The notes under the pieces: model-generated
Database searches by the model: none
Told to the model about the DNA's origin: nothing
Seen by the model: only the letters and a program-made list of their open reading frames with translations
Part shown: positions 27,058-36,529 of the stretch, piece by piece
How the letters are laid out: every line of letters starts with the position of its first letter
How positions within the stretch are numbered: the stretch's first letter is position 1
Position numbers and translations under genes: made by a program
Source of the DNA: Stenotrophomonas sp. MMGLT7
Lineage (GTDB): Bacteria > Pseudomonadota > Gammaproteobacteria > Xanthomonadales > Xanthomonadaceae
Direction: 5' to 3'
DNA length: 64,000 nucleotides
Assembly (NCBI RefSeq): GCF_021168555.1
Contig: NZ_JAJOZS010000002.1
Location: 186,001-250,000 of the forward strand

Positions 27058-28293
27058 TCAGATGCGCCGGAACACCAGCGTGCCGTTGGTGCCGCCGAAG
27101 CCGAAGCCGTTGGACATGGCCACGTCGATCTTCTTCTCTCGCGCCACGTTGGGCACGTAGTCCAGGTCGCAGCCTTCGCCGGGCTCGTCCAGGTTGATCG
27201 TCGGCGGGATGATGCCGTCGTGGATCGCCATCACCGAGAAGATCGCCTCCACGCCGCCGGCCGCGCCCAGCAGGTGGCCGGTCATCGACTTGGTCGAGCT
27301 GACCATCGCCTTGTAGGCGTGGTCGCCCAGCGCGCGCTTCATCGCCATGGTCTCGGCCAGGTCGCCAAGCGGCGTCGAGGTGCCGTGGGCATTGAGGTAG
27401 TCCACCTGCTCGGCATTGATGCCGGCGTCGCGGATCGCATTGAGCATGCTGCGCGCGGCGCCGTCGCCATCCTCGCTCGGCGCGGTCATGTGGTAGGCGT
27501 CGGAACTGGCGCCGAAGCCGATCAGCTCGGCGTAGATGCGCGCGCCGCGGGCCTTGGCATGCTCGTATTCCTCCAGCACCAGCACGCCGGCGCCGTCGCC
27601 GAGCACGAAGCCGTCGCGGTCCTTGTCCCACGGACGCGAGGCCCGGGTCGGATCGTCGTTGCGGGTGGACATGGCCTTCATCGAGCAGAAGCCGCCCACC
27701 GAGGTCGGCGAGGAACCGCGCTCGGCGCCGCCGGCCAGCATCGCATCGGCGTCGCCGTGCTGGATCATGCGCATCGCCGTGCCGATGGAGTGGTTGGCGG
27801 TGGCGCAGGCGGATACCGCCGAGAACGTCGGCCCCTTCAGCCCCTTGATGATGCTGACCTGCCCGGGAAGCATGTTGATGATGGTGCTGGGGACGTAGAA
27901 CGGGGAGATCTTGCGCGCCCCGCCCTCGTGGAACTTGACGGTCTGCTCCTCGATGCCGAGCAGGCCGCCGATGCCCGAACCCAGGATCGCGCCCACGCGC
28001 TCGGCGTTGGCCTCGGTGATCTCCAGGCCCGAGTCGTCCAGCGCCATGAACGAGGCGCCGACGCCGTAGTGGATGAACGGGTCCATCCGCTTGGCGTCCT
28101 TGGCGGACACGAACTTCGTCGGATCGAAGTCGCGGATCTCGCCGGCAATACGGGTAGTGAACTGCGACGCATCGATCTGGGTGATCGGGCCGATGCCCGA
28201 ACGTCCGTTGACGATGCCTTCCCAACTGCTGGCCAGGTCATTGCCCAGCGGCGACACCATGCCCATGCCGGTAACGACGACACGACGACTCAT
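27058..28293 (-). CDS. fabF: FabF, 3-oxoacyl-ACP synthase II
   Basis: FabF elongates acyl-ACP by condensation with malonyl-ACP. The 411-aa protein has the Cys-His-His triad in SACATANHSIG, VDYLNAHGTSTPLGD and TKSMTGHLLGAAGG. The start MSRRVVVTGMG at 28293 is standard. acpP lies 129 bp upstream. Confidence 0.97.
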   Translation of the reverse strand: MSRRVVVTGMGMVSPLGNDLASSWEGIVNGRSGIGPITQIDASQFTTRIAGEIRDFDPTKFVSAKDAKRMDPFIHYGVGASFMALDDSGLEITEANAERVGAILGSGIGGLLGIEEQTVKFHEGGARKISPFYVPSTIINMLPGQVSIIKGLKGPTFSAVSACATANHSIGTAMRMIQHGDADAMLAGGAERGSSPTSVGGFCSMKAMSTRNDDPTRASRPWDKDRDGFVLGDGAGVLVLEEYEHAKARGARIYAELIGFGASSDAYHMTAPSEDGDGAARSMLNAIRDAGINAEQVDYLNAHGTSTPLGDLAETMAMKRALGDHAYKAMVSSTKSMTGHLLGAAGGVEAIFSVMAIHDGIIPPTINLDEPGEGCDLDYVPNVAREKKIDVAMSNGFGFGGTNGTLVFRRI

Positions 28294-28422
28294 TGCGGAT
28301 TCTCCTGACCCGTTCACTGGAGGGTCGACCCTGTAAAAGCACAGGGCCGCATGCGCGGCCCCATGGATGTGTCACGCGGCGGCTGCGGACGCGCTCGCCC
28401 TGCCGCCGCGAGGCAGCACGCG

Positions 28423-28662
28423 TCAGCTCTTGACGTGCGCGGTGACGTAGTCGATGGCCTGCTGGACCGAGGTGATCTTCTCGGCCTCTTCGTCCGGGAT
28501 CTCGCACTCGAACTCTTCCTCGAGCGCCATCACCAGCTCGACGGTGTCCAGCGAGTCGGCGCCGAGGTCATCGACGAACGATGCGCTGTTGGTGACTTCC
28601 TCTTCCTTGACGCCAAGCTGTTCGACGACGATTTTCTTGACGCGTTCTTCGATGGTGCTCAT
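28423..28662 (-). CDS. acpP: AcpP, acyl carrier protein
   Basis: AcpP carries growing acyl chains on a phosphopantetheine arm. The 79-aa acidic protein shows the attachment serine in [15 protein letters not shown] and is typical in length. A probable transcription attenuator lies just upstream, so acpP expression may be partly separate from fabG. Confidence 0.98.
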   Translation of the reverse strand: MSTIEERVKKIVVEQLGVKEEEVTNSASFVDDLGADSLDTVELVMALEEEFECEIPDEEAEKITSVQQAIDYVTAHVKS

Positions 28663-28982
28663 TGGGTTCTCGCTCCAGATGGAGTAGTGGTGGTTCGAAA
28701 AAAGGACCCCCGCACGTGGATGTGCGGTGCTCCTGTGAGGGGACTCACAAAAACGCCATCGGGCTGCGATGGCCGCGTTGGATAGTGTAGTGGAAAGCGG
28801 CAGGACCTTGCATGCAGCCAAAGTCCACTGCGATCAACCACTTGGAAGGCGCTCCATGCGCCACCGCACGCCAGGAGGCTGCCGGCCTGGCGGATCGAGG
28901 CGGAAATCCGGCTGCGCAGGGGCGGAAATCCCGCACCGCACAGACGCATCGCGGCCCCGGCCCGGCCAGGTCCGCCAGCTGC
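28663..28982. other. 320-bp fabG-acpP spacer
   Basis: The spacer contains the acpP leader with a hairpin/T-run (28698-28727). Beyond that (28740-28980) I see no gene or named repeat; an acpP promoter probably lies in it. Confidence 0.5.
28698..28727 (-). terminator. Terminator/attenuator upstream of acpP
   Basis: On the minus strand CCGCAC-N6-GTGCGG (28727 down to 28710) is followed by GGGTCCTTTTTT. It sits in the fabG-acpP gap, 36 bp before the acpP start, so it either ends the fabH-fabD-fabG transcript or attenuates an acpP leader. Confidence 0.55.
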
Positions 28983-29726
28983 CTACGGCATGTACATGCC
29001 GCCGTTGACGTGCAGGGTTTCGCCAGTGATGTAGCTGGCCGAGGGACTGGCCAGGAATGCCACCGCACGGGCGATGTCGGCCGGCTCTCCGAGCCTGCCC
29101 AGGGCGATCTGGCCAAGCAGCGTCTGCCGCGATTCCTCCGGCAGCGACTTGGTCATGTCGGTATCGATGAAACCGGGGGCGACCACGTTCACGGTCACCC
29201 CGCGCGAGCCGATCTCCTTGGCCAGCGACTTGGAGAAGGCGATGATGCCGGCCTTGGCCGCGGCGTAGTTGGCCTGCCCGGCGTTGCCGGTCACGCCGAT
29301 GACCGAGGCGATGTTGACGATGCGGCCGCGGCGCGCCTTCATCATCCCGCGCATCACCGCCTTGGAGGTGCGGAACACGCTGGACAGGTTGGTGTCGATG
29401 ATCGCCTGCCAGTCCTCCTCCTTCATCCGCATCAGCAGGTTGTCGCGGGTGATGCCGGCGTTGTTGACCAGGATCGAGACCGGGCCGAAATCCTTGGCGA
29501 CGGCCTCGACCAGCGCATCGATGGCGGCCGCGTCGGTGACGTCGAGCCTGCGCCCGGCACCGCCCGAGGCGGCCAGGCGCTCGCCGATCGCCTGCGCGCC
29601 GGCATCGGAGGTGGCGGTGCCGACGACGATGGCGCCTTGCGCGGCCAGTTCGTCGGCGATGGCGGCGCCGATGCCGCGGCTGGCACCGGTGACCAGGGCG
29701 ATCTCGCCCTTCAGGGGTTGCGACAT
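28983..29726 (-). CDS. fabG: FabG, 3-oxoacyl-ACP reductase
   Basis: FabG is the NADPH-dependent reductase of type II fatty-acid synthesis. The 247-aa SDR protein has TGASRGIG for cofactor binding, the NAG motif in LVNNAGITRDN and the catalytic Ser-Tyr-Lys in NIASVIGVTGNAGQANYAAAKAG. The start MSQPLKGEIALVTG at 29726 is chosen over an upstream in-frame ATG at 29789 because it gives normal family length. Confidence 0.97.
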   Translation of the reverse strand: MSQPLKGEIALVTGASRGIGAAIADELAAQGAIVVGTATSDAGAQAIGERLAASGGAGRRLDVTDAAAIDALVEAVAKDFGPVSILVNNAGITRDNLLMRMKEEDWQAIIDTNLSSVFRTSKAVMRGMMKARRGRIVNIASVIGVTGNAGQANYAAAKAGIIAFSKSLAKEIGSRGVTVNVVAPGFIDTDMTKSLPEESRQTLLGQIALGRLGEPADIARAVAFLASPSASYITGETLHVNGGMYMP

Positions 29727-29804
29727 TTCATGTTCCTCTTCGGCAGCGGCGCCCGGCGCCGCGGTTGCGGCCGCGGACACGATGTCCACGGCAACGGGAA
29801 TGGC

Positions 29805-30749
29805 TCAGGCGCGCCACGCCTCCAGCGCGCCCTGGAAATCGGCCGGCGTGGCCAGCGCGCGCGCATCCAGCGACTTGTCGATGCGCTTGGCCAGGCCGGT
29901 CAGCACCTTGCCCGGGCCGCATTCTGCGACCCGCACGGCGCCGCGTGCGGCCAGCGCCTGCACGCATTCGGTCCAGCGTACCGGCAGGTACAGCTGCTCG
30001 ACCAGCGCGGCGCGGATCGCCTCCACGCCGTCGTGCACGCGTGCATCGACGTTCTGCACGACCGGCAGCGAGGGCTCCTGCCAGCGCAGCGCGCCCATCG
30101 CCTCACCCAGCCGGTTGGCGGCCTCGCGCATCAGCGGGGTATGCGACGGCACGCTCACCGCCAGCTTGACCGCCTTGCGCACACCGCGCTCGGCCAGCAG
30201 CGCCAGCGCGCGGTCCACCGCGGCGGCATCGCCGCCGATCACGATCTGCCCGGGCGAGTTGTAGTTGGCCGGCACCAGCACCTGGCTCTGCGCCGCCTGC
30301 TCGCAGACTTCCTGCACCAGCGCATCGTCGGCGCCGAGCACGGCGGCCATCGCGCCGATCCCGGCCGGCGCCGCCTCCTGCATGAACTGGCCACGCAGCC
30401 GCACCAGGCGCGCGCCCTCGTGCAGCGAAAGCGCACCGGCGGCGACCAGCGCGGTGTACTCGCCCAGGCTGTGCCCGGCCAGCACCGCAGGCTGCGCACC
30501 ACCCTGGAACTGCCACAGCCGCCACAGTGCGATCCCCGCCGCCAACAGCGCCGGCTGGGTGTACTCGGTGCGGTTGAGCATCTCCTCCGGCCCGCCCTGC
30601 GACAGCGCCCACAGGTCGGCGTCGGCGCCGTCGGACGCCTCGACGAAGGCTTCGCGCACCAGCGGGTGCAGTTCGGCCAGTTCGGCGAGCATGCCCAGCG
30701 ACTGCGAGCCCTGGCCCGGGAAGACGAAAGCGAGTTTGGAATCGGTCAC
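29805..30749 (-). CDS. fabD: FabD, malonyl-CoA:ACP transacylase
   Basis: FabD transfers malonyl from CoA to ACP. The 314-aa protein has the start MTDSKLAFVFPGQGSQ (GTG codon at 30749), the active-site GHSLGEYTALV with catalytic Ser, and VPSHTPLMREAA with the catalytic His. The ribosome-binding site is weak. Its upstream spacer holds a heptamer-repeat hairpin. Confidence 0.96.
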   Translation of the reverse strand: MTDSKLAFVFPGQGSQSLGMLAELAELHPLVREAFVEASDGADADLWALSQGGPEEMLNRTEYTQPALLAAGIALWRLWQFQGGAQPAVLAGHSLGEYTALVAAGALSLHEGARLVRLRGQFMQEAAPAGIGAMAAVLGADDALVQEVCEQAAQSQVLVPANYNSPGQIVIGGDAAAVDRALALLAERGVRKAVKLAVSVPSHTPLMREAANRLGEAMGALRWQEPSLPVVQNVDARVHDGVEAIRAALVEQLYLPVRWTECVQALAARGAVRVAECGPGKVLTGLAKRIDKSLDARALATPADFQGALEAWRA

Positions 30750-30838
30750 GCGCTGCTGCACCTGCGGGAAAGCGAGGCCGGGGATGATACGGGCGAAACC
30801 GTCCGTGCGTCTGTACTGTCGCGTATGCACGGAGGCTG

Positions 30839-30967
30839 GGATTCGGGATTCGGGATTCGGGATTCGGGATTCGCAGATCGTGCGGCGGCCAGGCCTCCTG
30901 CACGAGTGCCCATGCGGCGCGACCTCGTTCCGGCCCCACCAATCCCGAATCCCGAATCCCGAATCCC
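30839..30967. repeat. GGGATTC heptamer repeats in inverted arrays
   Basis: Five GGGATTC units in tandem (30839-30873) face about four GAATCCC units (30941-30967) across a 67-bp spacer, in the gap between fabD and the kinase-like gene. The two arrays can pair into a long hairpin. The same heptamer recurs at 44629-44663 and 45341-45424. Confidence 0.85.
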
Positions 30968-30973
30968 AGCCTC

Positions 30974-31756
30974 TCAGACAAACGGATCGAGGATGTCCAG
31001 ATGGCCGTCCATGAACCAGTCCACGCAGATCACCGCCACCAGCAGCACGCCCAGCGAGACGGCGGCATGGATGACCAGGATCGAATGCGCCAGCGCCCTC
31101 GCCGAACGTCCCATGCGCAGGCCGACGCGGGCCAGCCCCTGCAGGCGCCCGGTCACCGCCTGGGCATGCGCGCGCACCGGCGCCCGTTCCTCGCCCAGCG
31201 CCGCGGACATGAGCCGCTGCAGCACGTCGGGGCGGTCGTCGTAGTACTTGGCCACGCCATAGCCGAACATCAGCCAGTCGCGCGCCTGCGCCTGCTCCAG
31301 GTCCATCACCTCGAGCGGGTCCTCCTCGAAATCGATGAAGCCGATCGCATGCCCGTCGTAGGTCATGTTGCGCGGCCACGGCTGGCCGAAATAGGCGCCG
31401 TTGCGATGCGCCCTGGCGATCGCGGCCATCGCCAGCGACACCAGCGCATCGCGGCCGGCGTCGTCGGCCTCGCCCAGGCAGGCGGCCAGCGAGCGACCAT
31501 TGTCGCTGAGGACGAGCGCGGCCCGCCCCTGCCCGATCACCTGCGGCACGTTGACGTCCTGGGAGTGCAGCTCGGCCAGCCGCCGCGCCTCGACATCGCG
31601 CGCGGCATCGCCGCCGCGATGCGGCGGGGGGCGCAGCGCGTCGAGATGGAAACGCCGGGAAACGAAAGCGAGCACGCCCAGCGTCAGCGCACGGCTGCTG
31701 TCGCCGTACTGCTTCAGCCAGGCGCGCTGCCCGTCGATGACTATGGGTTCGGCCAT
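30974..31756 (-). CDS. Kinase-like protein with C-terminal membrane segment
   Basis: The 260-aa protein resembles the small Bud32/KdkA/WaaP-type protein kinase fold: VIDGQRAWLKQY at the start (Lys as ATP contact), AIARAHRNGAYFGQPWPRNMTYD in the catalytic-loop position and AIGFIDFEEDP in the DFE/DFG position. The catalytic loop lacks the canonical HxD-N pattern but keeps a PRN. A hydrophobic helix (ILVIHAAVSLGVLLVAVICV) lies near the C-terminus, so it is membrane-anchored. It sits between fabH and fabD, a placement I have seen only in this bacterial family. Substrate unknown; an envelope lipid or sugar is a guess from the kinase type. Confidence 0.6.
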   Translation of the reverse strand: MAEPIVIDGQRAWLKQYGDSSRALTLGVLAFVSRRFHLDALRPPPHRGGDAARDVEARRLAELHSQDVNVPQVIGQGRAALVLSDNGRSLAACLGEADDAGRDALVSLAMAAIARAHRNGAYFGQPWPRNMTYDGHAIGFIDFEEDPLEVMDLEQAQARDWLMFGYGVAKYYDDRPDVLQRLMSAALGEERAPVRAHAQAVTGRLQGLARVGLRMGRSARALAHSILVIHAAVSLGVLLVAVICVDWFMDGHLDILDPFV

Positions 31757-31816
31757 GGAACCAACTCCGGAAAGGCGGCCGGCGTGCGGCCGGCGCGGCA
31801 TGCGGAACTCGGCGGA

Positions 31817-32794
31817 TCAATAGCGCAGCAGCACCGAGCCCCAAGTGAAGCCGCCGCCGAAGGCCTCCAGCAGCAGCAGCTGGCCGCGCTCGACGCGGCC
31901 CGAGCGCACCGCCGCGTCCAGCGCCATCGGCACCGAGGCCGAGGAGGTGTTGCCATGGCGGTCAACCGTCACCACCACCTGGTCCATCGACATCTCCAGC
32001 CGCTTGGCGGTGGCCTCGATGATGCGCAGGTTGGCCTGGTGCGGGATCAGCCAGTCCAGGTCCTGCTTGTCCAGCCCGTTGGCGGCCAGCGCCTCGTCGA
32101 CCACGCCGTCCAGCGCCTTGACCGCGTACTTGAAGACGTCGTTGCCCTTCATCAGGATGTGGCCGCCGCCACCGGCGCCCTCGCCGAATCCGGCGGACAC
32201 GCCCACCGGATTCCACAGCAGTTCCTTCTTGCTGCCATCGGCGTGCAGGTGGGTGCTGAGGATGCCGGTCTCATCGTCGGCCTTGAGCACCACCGCGCCG
32301 GCGCCGTCGCCGAACAGCACGCAGGTACTGCGGTCGGTCCAGTCGACGATGCGGGTCAGCGTCTCGGCACCGATCACCAGCACGGTACGCGCGGCGCCGG
32401 AGCGGATGAACTTGTCGGCGGTGCTCAGCGCGAAGACGAAGCCGGAGCATGCGGCATTGACGTCGAACGCGGGGCAGCCGAGCGCGCCCAGCCGCGCCTG
32501 GATCAGGCAGGCGGTGGACGGAAAGATGAAATCGGGGGTGGTGGTGCCGACCACGATCAGGTCGATGTCCTCCACCGCGATGCCGGCCGCCTCGATCGCC
32601 TTGATCGCGGCCCGGTAGCCCAGGTCGCTGGTGGTCTGGTCCTCGGCGGCGATGTGGCGCTCGCCGATGCCGGTGCGGCTACGGATCCATTCGTCGCTGG
32701 TGTCCACGATCTTGGCCAGATCGTCGTTGGTCAACACCTTTTCGGGCAAATAGCTGCCGGTGCCCGCGATCCTGGAATAGATCCGCTTGCTCAT
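31817..32794 (-). CDS. fabH: FabH, 3-oxoacyl-ACP synthase III
   Basis: FabH starts fatty-acid synthesis by condensing acyl-CoA with malonyl-ACP. The 325-aa protein has the Cys in [12 protein letters not shown], the His in [12 protein letters not shown] and the Asn in [12 protein letters not shown]. The start [13 protein letters not shown] at 32794 is standard. rpmF lies upstream, the common rpmF-fabH order. Confidence 0.97.
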   Translation of the reverse strand: MSKRIYSRIAGTGSYLPEKVLTNDDLAKIVDTSDEWIRSRTGIGERHIAAEDQTTSDLGYRAAIKAIEAAGIAVEDIDLIVVGTTTPDFIFPSTACLIQARLGALGCPAFDVNAACSGFVFALSTADKFIRSGAARTVLVIGAETLTRIVDWTDRSTCVLFGDGAGAVVLKADDETGILSTHLHADGSKKELLWNPVGVSAGFGEGAGGGGHILMKGNDVFKYAVKALDGVVDEALAANGLDKQDLDWLIPHQANLRIIEATAKRLEMSMDQVVVTVDRHGNTSSASVPMALDAAVRSGRVERGQLLLLEAFGGGFTWGSVLLRY

Positions 32795-32883
32795 GCTGGT
32801 TCCTGTTGCGCGGGCCGTGCGCGCAGGCACCGCCCTGGAAGAACGTAGCGTCGCCCGCCGACGGTCGCGGCGGGCGGCACGGA

Positions 32884-33078
32884 TCAGTCTTCTTCGACCG
32901 TCGAGGTCTTGGTCGCGATCACCTTCTTGCCGCGGTAGTAGCCGTCAGCGGTGACGTGGTGGCGGATATGAATCTCGCCGGTGGTCGGGTCGGTCGACAG
33001 CTGCTTGGCGCTCAGCGAGTCGTGCGCACGGCGCTGGCCGCGGCGGGAGGGGGTGACACGGGATTTCTGCACAGCCAT
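32884..33078 (-). CDS. rpmF: Ribosomal protein L32 (bL32)
   Basis: The 64-aa basic protein begins [20 protein letters not shown] and is full length for L32. It lacks the C-terminal zinc cysteines of some homologues, as in many gammaproteobacteria. It sits between the yceD-type gene and fabH. Confidence 0.97.
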   Translation of the reverse strand: MAVQKSRVTPSRRGQRRAHDSLSAKQLSTDPTTGEIHIRHHVTADGYYRGKKVIATKTSTVEED

Positions 33079-33173
33079 GGGATTGCTCCAAAACTCGGTT
33101 CGTCTATTTTAGGTTTTCCGCGGCATCGGGCCAGGGCCCGGCGCCACGTCCTGCCATCCGGCAAAGCCGGCGG

Positions 33174-33683
33174 CTATTGCTTCTTCAGCGCCGCCAGCGC
33201 CGCGAACGGACTGGCCTTGCGTTGTTCTTCCTCGGTTGCCGGCCAGTCGCCCTCGACCGCCTCGCTCCCGGGCGCCACCGGCACCAGCGGTACCGCCAGC
33301 ACCAGCTCGTCCTCGACCAGGTCGGCGGGCCTGAGCATGCCGTCCTCGGGCACCAGCAGCGCCTCGTAGTCCGGCGGCAGGGCCGCCTCCTCGTCCTCGC
33401 TGCGGACCAGGCCCACCCGCTGGACCAGTTGCACCGGCAGCAGGAAAGGCTGCAGGCTGCGCTGGCATTGCAGCGGCAGCGCGGTGTCGATGGTCAGTTC
33501 CGCGTAGGGTACCTGGAGCGCGTCGTCACGGCCGAACTCGATCGAGTAGCGGACTTCGCCGCCGTCATCGACCAGACTGCCCTGCAGGCGCTTCATCGCC
33601 GCCAACGGCAGCACGCCGTCGAAGCGCCGATGCGCAGCCACCATCCGCCAGGCATCCAACAGTTCGGGCACGTTCGCGGACAT
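33174..33683 (-). CDS. yceD: YceD/DUF177 family 23S rRNA accumulation protein
   Basis: YceD-type proteins support large-subunit rRNA levels and are co-encoded with rpmF. The 169-aa protein starts MSANVPELLDAWRMVAAHRR and shows the family pattern LPLQCQRSLQPFLLPV (one of the two Cys kept) and a C-terminal ASPFAALAALKKQ. It is 95 bp upstream of rpmF. Confidence 0.92.
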   Translation of the reverse strand: MSANVPELLDAWRMVAAHRRFDGVLPLAAMKRLQGSLVDDGGEVRYSIEFGRDDALQVPYAELTIDTALPLQCQRSLQPFLLPVQLVQRVGLVRSEDEEAALPPDYEALLVPEDGMLRPADLVEDELVLAVPLVPVAPGSEAVEGDWPATEEEQRKASPFAALAALKKQ

Positions 33684-33947
33684 AAGCCGCTGAATGTTAA
33701 GGACTGCCCCGGCCGCTGTCAAACCGCCGTGTCGCGCCCGCGTTCCAGTGCCGATCGTGCACGCCGCCATCGGCTTGCAGCGCAAGGCGCCGGCCGCCAG
33801 GACTGGCCGTCGCGGCAAGGCCGGCAACGCGGCGATGCGGGCCGAGGGTGACTCCCGGGCGGGCACTTTAGCGTGGACGCGACACCCGGTTGCCGGCAAT
33901 GGCCGCAGCCTGCAGACTGCGCCTCTTCCGCCGCCGGAGCGCCGGTC

Positions 33948-34520
33948 TTGCCCCCACTGATCCTGGCTTCCACCTCGCCCTACCGGCGCGAACTGCTGCA
34001 GCGGCTGCGGTTGACCTTCTCCTGCAGCAAGCCCCATGTCGACGAGTCCCCGCTGCCGGGCGAGGCGCCGCGGGCCCTGGCGGCCAGGCTGGCGACGGCC
34101 AAGGCGGCCGCGGTCGCGGTGCAGGCGGCGGACGCCTGGGTCATCGGCTCGGACCAGGTGGCGGAGCTCGATGGCCGCCCCCTGGGCAAGCCCGGCACGC
34201 GCGCGGCGGCGATCGCCCAGCTCGAAGCCATGTCCGGCCGCAGCGTGGTCTTCCACACCGCCGCCTGCCTGATGCGGCACGGCCGGGCGCTGGCAGCCGC
34301 GGACGTCACCACCGTGCGCCTGCGCCCGCTCGATCGGAATGAGATCGAACGCTACATCGACGCCGAATCGCCGCTGGACTGCGCGGGCAGCTTCAAGTGC
34401 GAAGGGCTGGGGATCGCCCTGTTCGAGGCGATCGAAAGCCGCGACCCGACCGCCCTGGTCGGCCTGCCGCTGATCGCGCTGTCGGGACTGCTGCGCGAGG
34501 CGGGATTCATCCTGCCCTGA
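33948..34520 (+). CDS. Maf/YceF-family nucleotide pyrophosphatase
   Basis: Maf proteins hydrolyse non-canonical or modified nucleoside triphosphates (YceF acts on m7GTP). The 190-aa protein starts LPPLILASTSPYRRELLQRL, with the catalytic Asp in VIGSDQVAELDG and the CAGSFKCEGLGI motif. I use the TTG at 33948 because GGAG lies 7 nt upstream and the length matches the family; the ATG at 33873 would add 25 unrelated residues. Its position divergent from yceD-rpmF-fab agrees with the YceF subgroup. Confidence 0.9.
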   Translation: MPPLILASTSPYRRELLQRLRLTFSCSKPHVDESPLPGEAPRALAARLATAKAAAVAVQAADAWVIGSDQVAELDGRPLGKPGTRAAAIAQLEAMSGRSVVFHTAACLMRHGRALAAADVTTVRLRPLDRNEIERYIDAESPLDCAGSFKCEGLGIALFEAIESRDPTALVGLPLIALSGLLREAGFILP

Positions 34521-34654
34521 GCCCGACGATCGGGGCATGGCTGGCATTCGGCCAGGACACGCCCGTTCGCAAGATCCGTAACCCGGGCAAGCACGCGCAC
34601 CCGGGCTGACCGGCGCCCCAGGCTACGCGGTTGCCAGCCAGCGGAAAGCAGGAA
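34521..34654. repeat. Short spacer with TACCCGGG-type repeats
   Basis: Between convergent maf and the membrane glycosyltransferase-like gene lies GTAACCCGGGCAAGC...GCACCCGGGCTGACCGG (about 34578-34611), a degenerate copy of the palindromic element at 21081 and 43943. Confidence 0.5.
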
Positions 34655-36529
34655 TCAACGCCGCCGCACCTGGCACCACTGGTAGGGGAAATTTCCCTGC
34701 CCGATCCGTGCACGGAGCGTCCGGCAGCCGGAGCGATCCAGTTCCAATCCGTAGGCGGACAATTGTGCATCCGCGGCAAGCGCCAGTTCCGCATCGGCGG
34801 CTGCCACATCGATCAGGCTGCCGGGCCGCGCCGCCAGCCGGCAGCGTCCCCCGATCTCCTCGACCTGCAACTTCAGGCCCCGGCGCTCGAGCCAGCGCAG
34901 CGTCGTGCAGCCTGGTTGCGTGGCCAGTCCCAGACGCGCTGCCCAGCGATTGATACGCACCAGGCGCTCCGCCTTTCTGTCGACGGCGGCCGGGATCATC
35001 GCGAACACCTCGGAACGCTGCGCCAGCATGGCATCCAGACGCATGCGATAGCCCACGCCTTCGGGAAAGTTGGACGCCACCGCCGCATACACGGCGTGTT
35101 GCGGCAAAAACGGCACGCGCCAGGCCTGCGGTTCATCGCCGACCAGAAGCACTGCCGAGTCGCCGGGCCGCGACAGAGCCGGCACTTCGACATCGAATGC
35201 CCGGGGCGCCCAGCGCGTATGCCCCCAGTCACTCCAACCGGCCAAGGAAACCAGCGCGCAGAAGGCCACTACCAACGCTGGCCAACGGCACGAAGCTGCG
35301 GATGTCTGCAACCTGCGCATACCCAGCCACAACAGCAGCGGCGCGAGCACCTCGAGTACGACAAGGTAGCGATGGATGCTGAAGATCGCCTGCCAGAACA
35401 CGTAGCCGGCCACGAAGAACACGAGCACGGTCCGCAATGCCGGGGGCGCCGCCGGAACGACAGCGCGTGGCCGCACTGCACCAATGTGGCGCAGGCCCCA
35501 GCGTACGATCAGCACGGCAGCCAGGAGGTACAACGCCGTCCAGATGCATTGCAACAGTGCAACCTGGCCGACCCGGTAGGGATTTGCGGTGAACACCAGC
35601 GGCCAGGCCAGCCGCTCGCCCCAGTTGCGCGGCAACCAGTGGGCATCTGCCACGCCGACAAGCGATGCCATCGGCGACTGGAACCAGTGATTGAATTGCG
35701 GCAACAACGGGTTGCCGAAGGTGGTCCACATCGTCCACAGCCATGGCCCGGCGGCCACGGTGAATACCGCCAGCGCCACGACCGTCATCACCACCAGCCC
35801 TGCGACGCGCGTCCCGGCCTTGCCGCCATCGGCCAGTGCCGCCAGCCCGAGCGCGATCGCATACGCGGCATTGGTGAGCTTGAGAGCCACTGCCAGGCCG
35901 AGCGCCGCACCGGCCAACGCCCACCACAGAACGGAGAAACCGACCCGTTCGCGCTGCCGCCGCTGTGCCCACAGCACCAGCGCCACGGCAGCGAGCACGA
36001 ACACCGCAGTGGTGTTGTCGGCCATGGTGCCGCCGAGCTCGGACAGAAAGGCGGCGCTGCACAGACCCGCGACCCCGAGCAAGGGCGCCAGACGTGGACG
36101 GTGCTGATCGGCCGGCAGCACCATCCAGGCGATGCCGGCGGCCAGCGGCAGCAACAGCCCATGGAATGCCCCCAGCGCCATCGCCGCGAGCATCGGCGGC
36201 CAGTGCATCAACAGCCCGTAATGCACCAGATCCAGCAACGGGTTGAAATAGCTCTGCATCTGCGCCGGCGCCAGATCGATGCCGACCCGGCCGTGGAGCA
36301 ATGCATGGGCGTTGTAGAGATGGTAGTTGCGCAGATCCCAGTTGGCATCCTGGCCAAGCCATAGCGATGCCATCGCGCAGGCCAGCGTCGCCGCGATGAC
36401 GGTGGCCGCCACGTTGCCGGCACTGCGGAAGGCGAAGCGGTGGTCCAGCCACAGGCCCAGGCGGACCAGGTGCCTGGCGCAGCGCGGAGACCGCGGTTGC
36501 ACCCCGCTCCCGGTTGCGGCCTGGCTCAT
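34655..36529 (-). CDS. Polytopic membrane protein, GT-C-type glycosyltransferase-like
   Basis: The 624-aa protein has about ten hydrophobic segments, an early luminal loop AQDANWDLRNYHLYNAHALL followed by PAQMQSYFNPLLDLVHYGL, and a soluble C-terminal domain of about 150 residues. This layout (acidic/aromatic first loop, many helices, soluble tail) is that of GT-C glycosyltransferases using polyprenyl-phosphate sugars. It overlaps the GT2 gene upstream by 4 bp, so the GT2 enzyme may make its polyprenyl-P-sugar donor. Function is inferred from topology and context; I do not recognise a specific family. Confidence 0.7.
   Translation of the reverse strand: MSQAATGSGVQPRSPRCARHLVRLGLWLDHRFAFRSAGNVAATVIAATLACAMASLWLGQDANWDLRNYHLYNAHALLHGRVGIDLAPAQMQSYFNPLLDLVHYGLLMHWPPMLAAMALGAFHGLLLPLAAGIAWMVLPADQHRPRLAPLLGVAGLCSAAFLSELGGTMADNTTAVFVLAAVALVLWAQRRQRERVGFSVLWWALAGAALGLAVALKLTNAAYAIALGLAALADGGKAGTRVAGLVVMTVVALAVFTVAAGPWLWTMWTTFGNPLLPQFNHWFQSPMASLVGVADAHWLPRNWGERLAWPLVFTANPYRVGQVALLQCIWTALYLLAAVLIVRWGLRHIGAVRPRAVVPAAPPALRTVLVFFVAGYVFWQAIFSIHRYLVVLEVLAPLLLWLGMRRLQTSAASCRWPALVVAFCALVSLAGWSDWGHTRWAPRAFDVEVPALSRPGDSAVLLVGDEPQAWRVPFLPQHAVYAAVASNFPEGVGYRMRLDAMLAQRSEVFAMIPAAVDRKAERLVRINRWAARLGLATQPGCTTLRWLERRGLKLQVEEIGGRCRLAARPGSLIDVAAADAELALAADAQLSAYGLELDRSGCRTLRARIGQGNFPYQWCQVRRR

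Noticed and set aside
30839-30967. Tandem GGGATTC units looking like a CRISPR array
   Set aside because: Units are 7 bp without spacers of constant length and no cas genes are near; it is a simple heptamer repeat.
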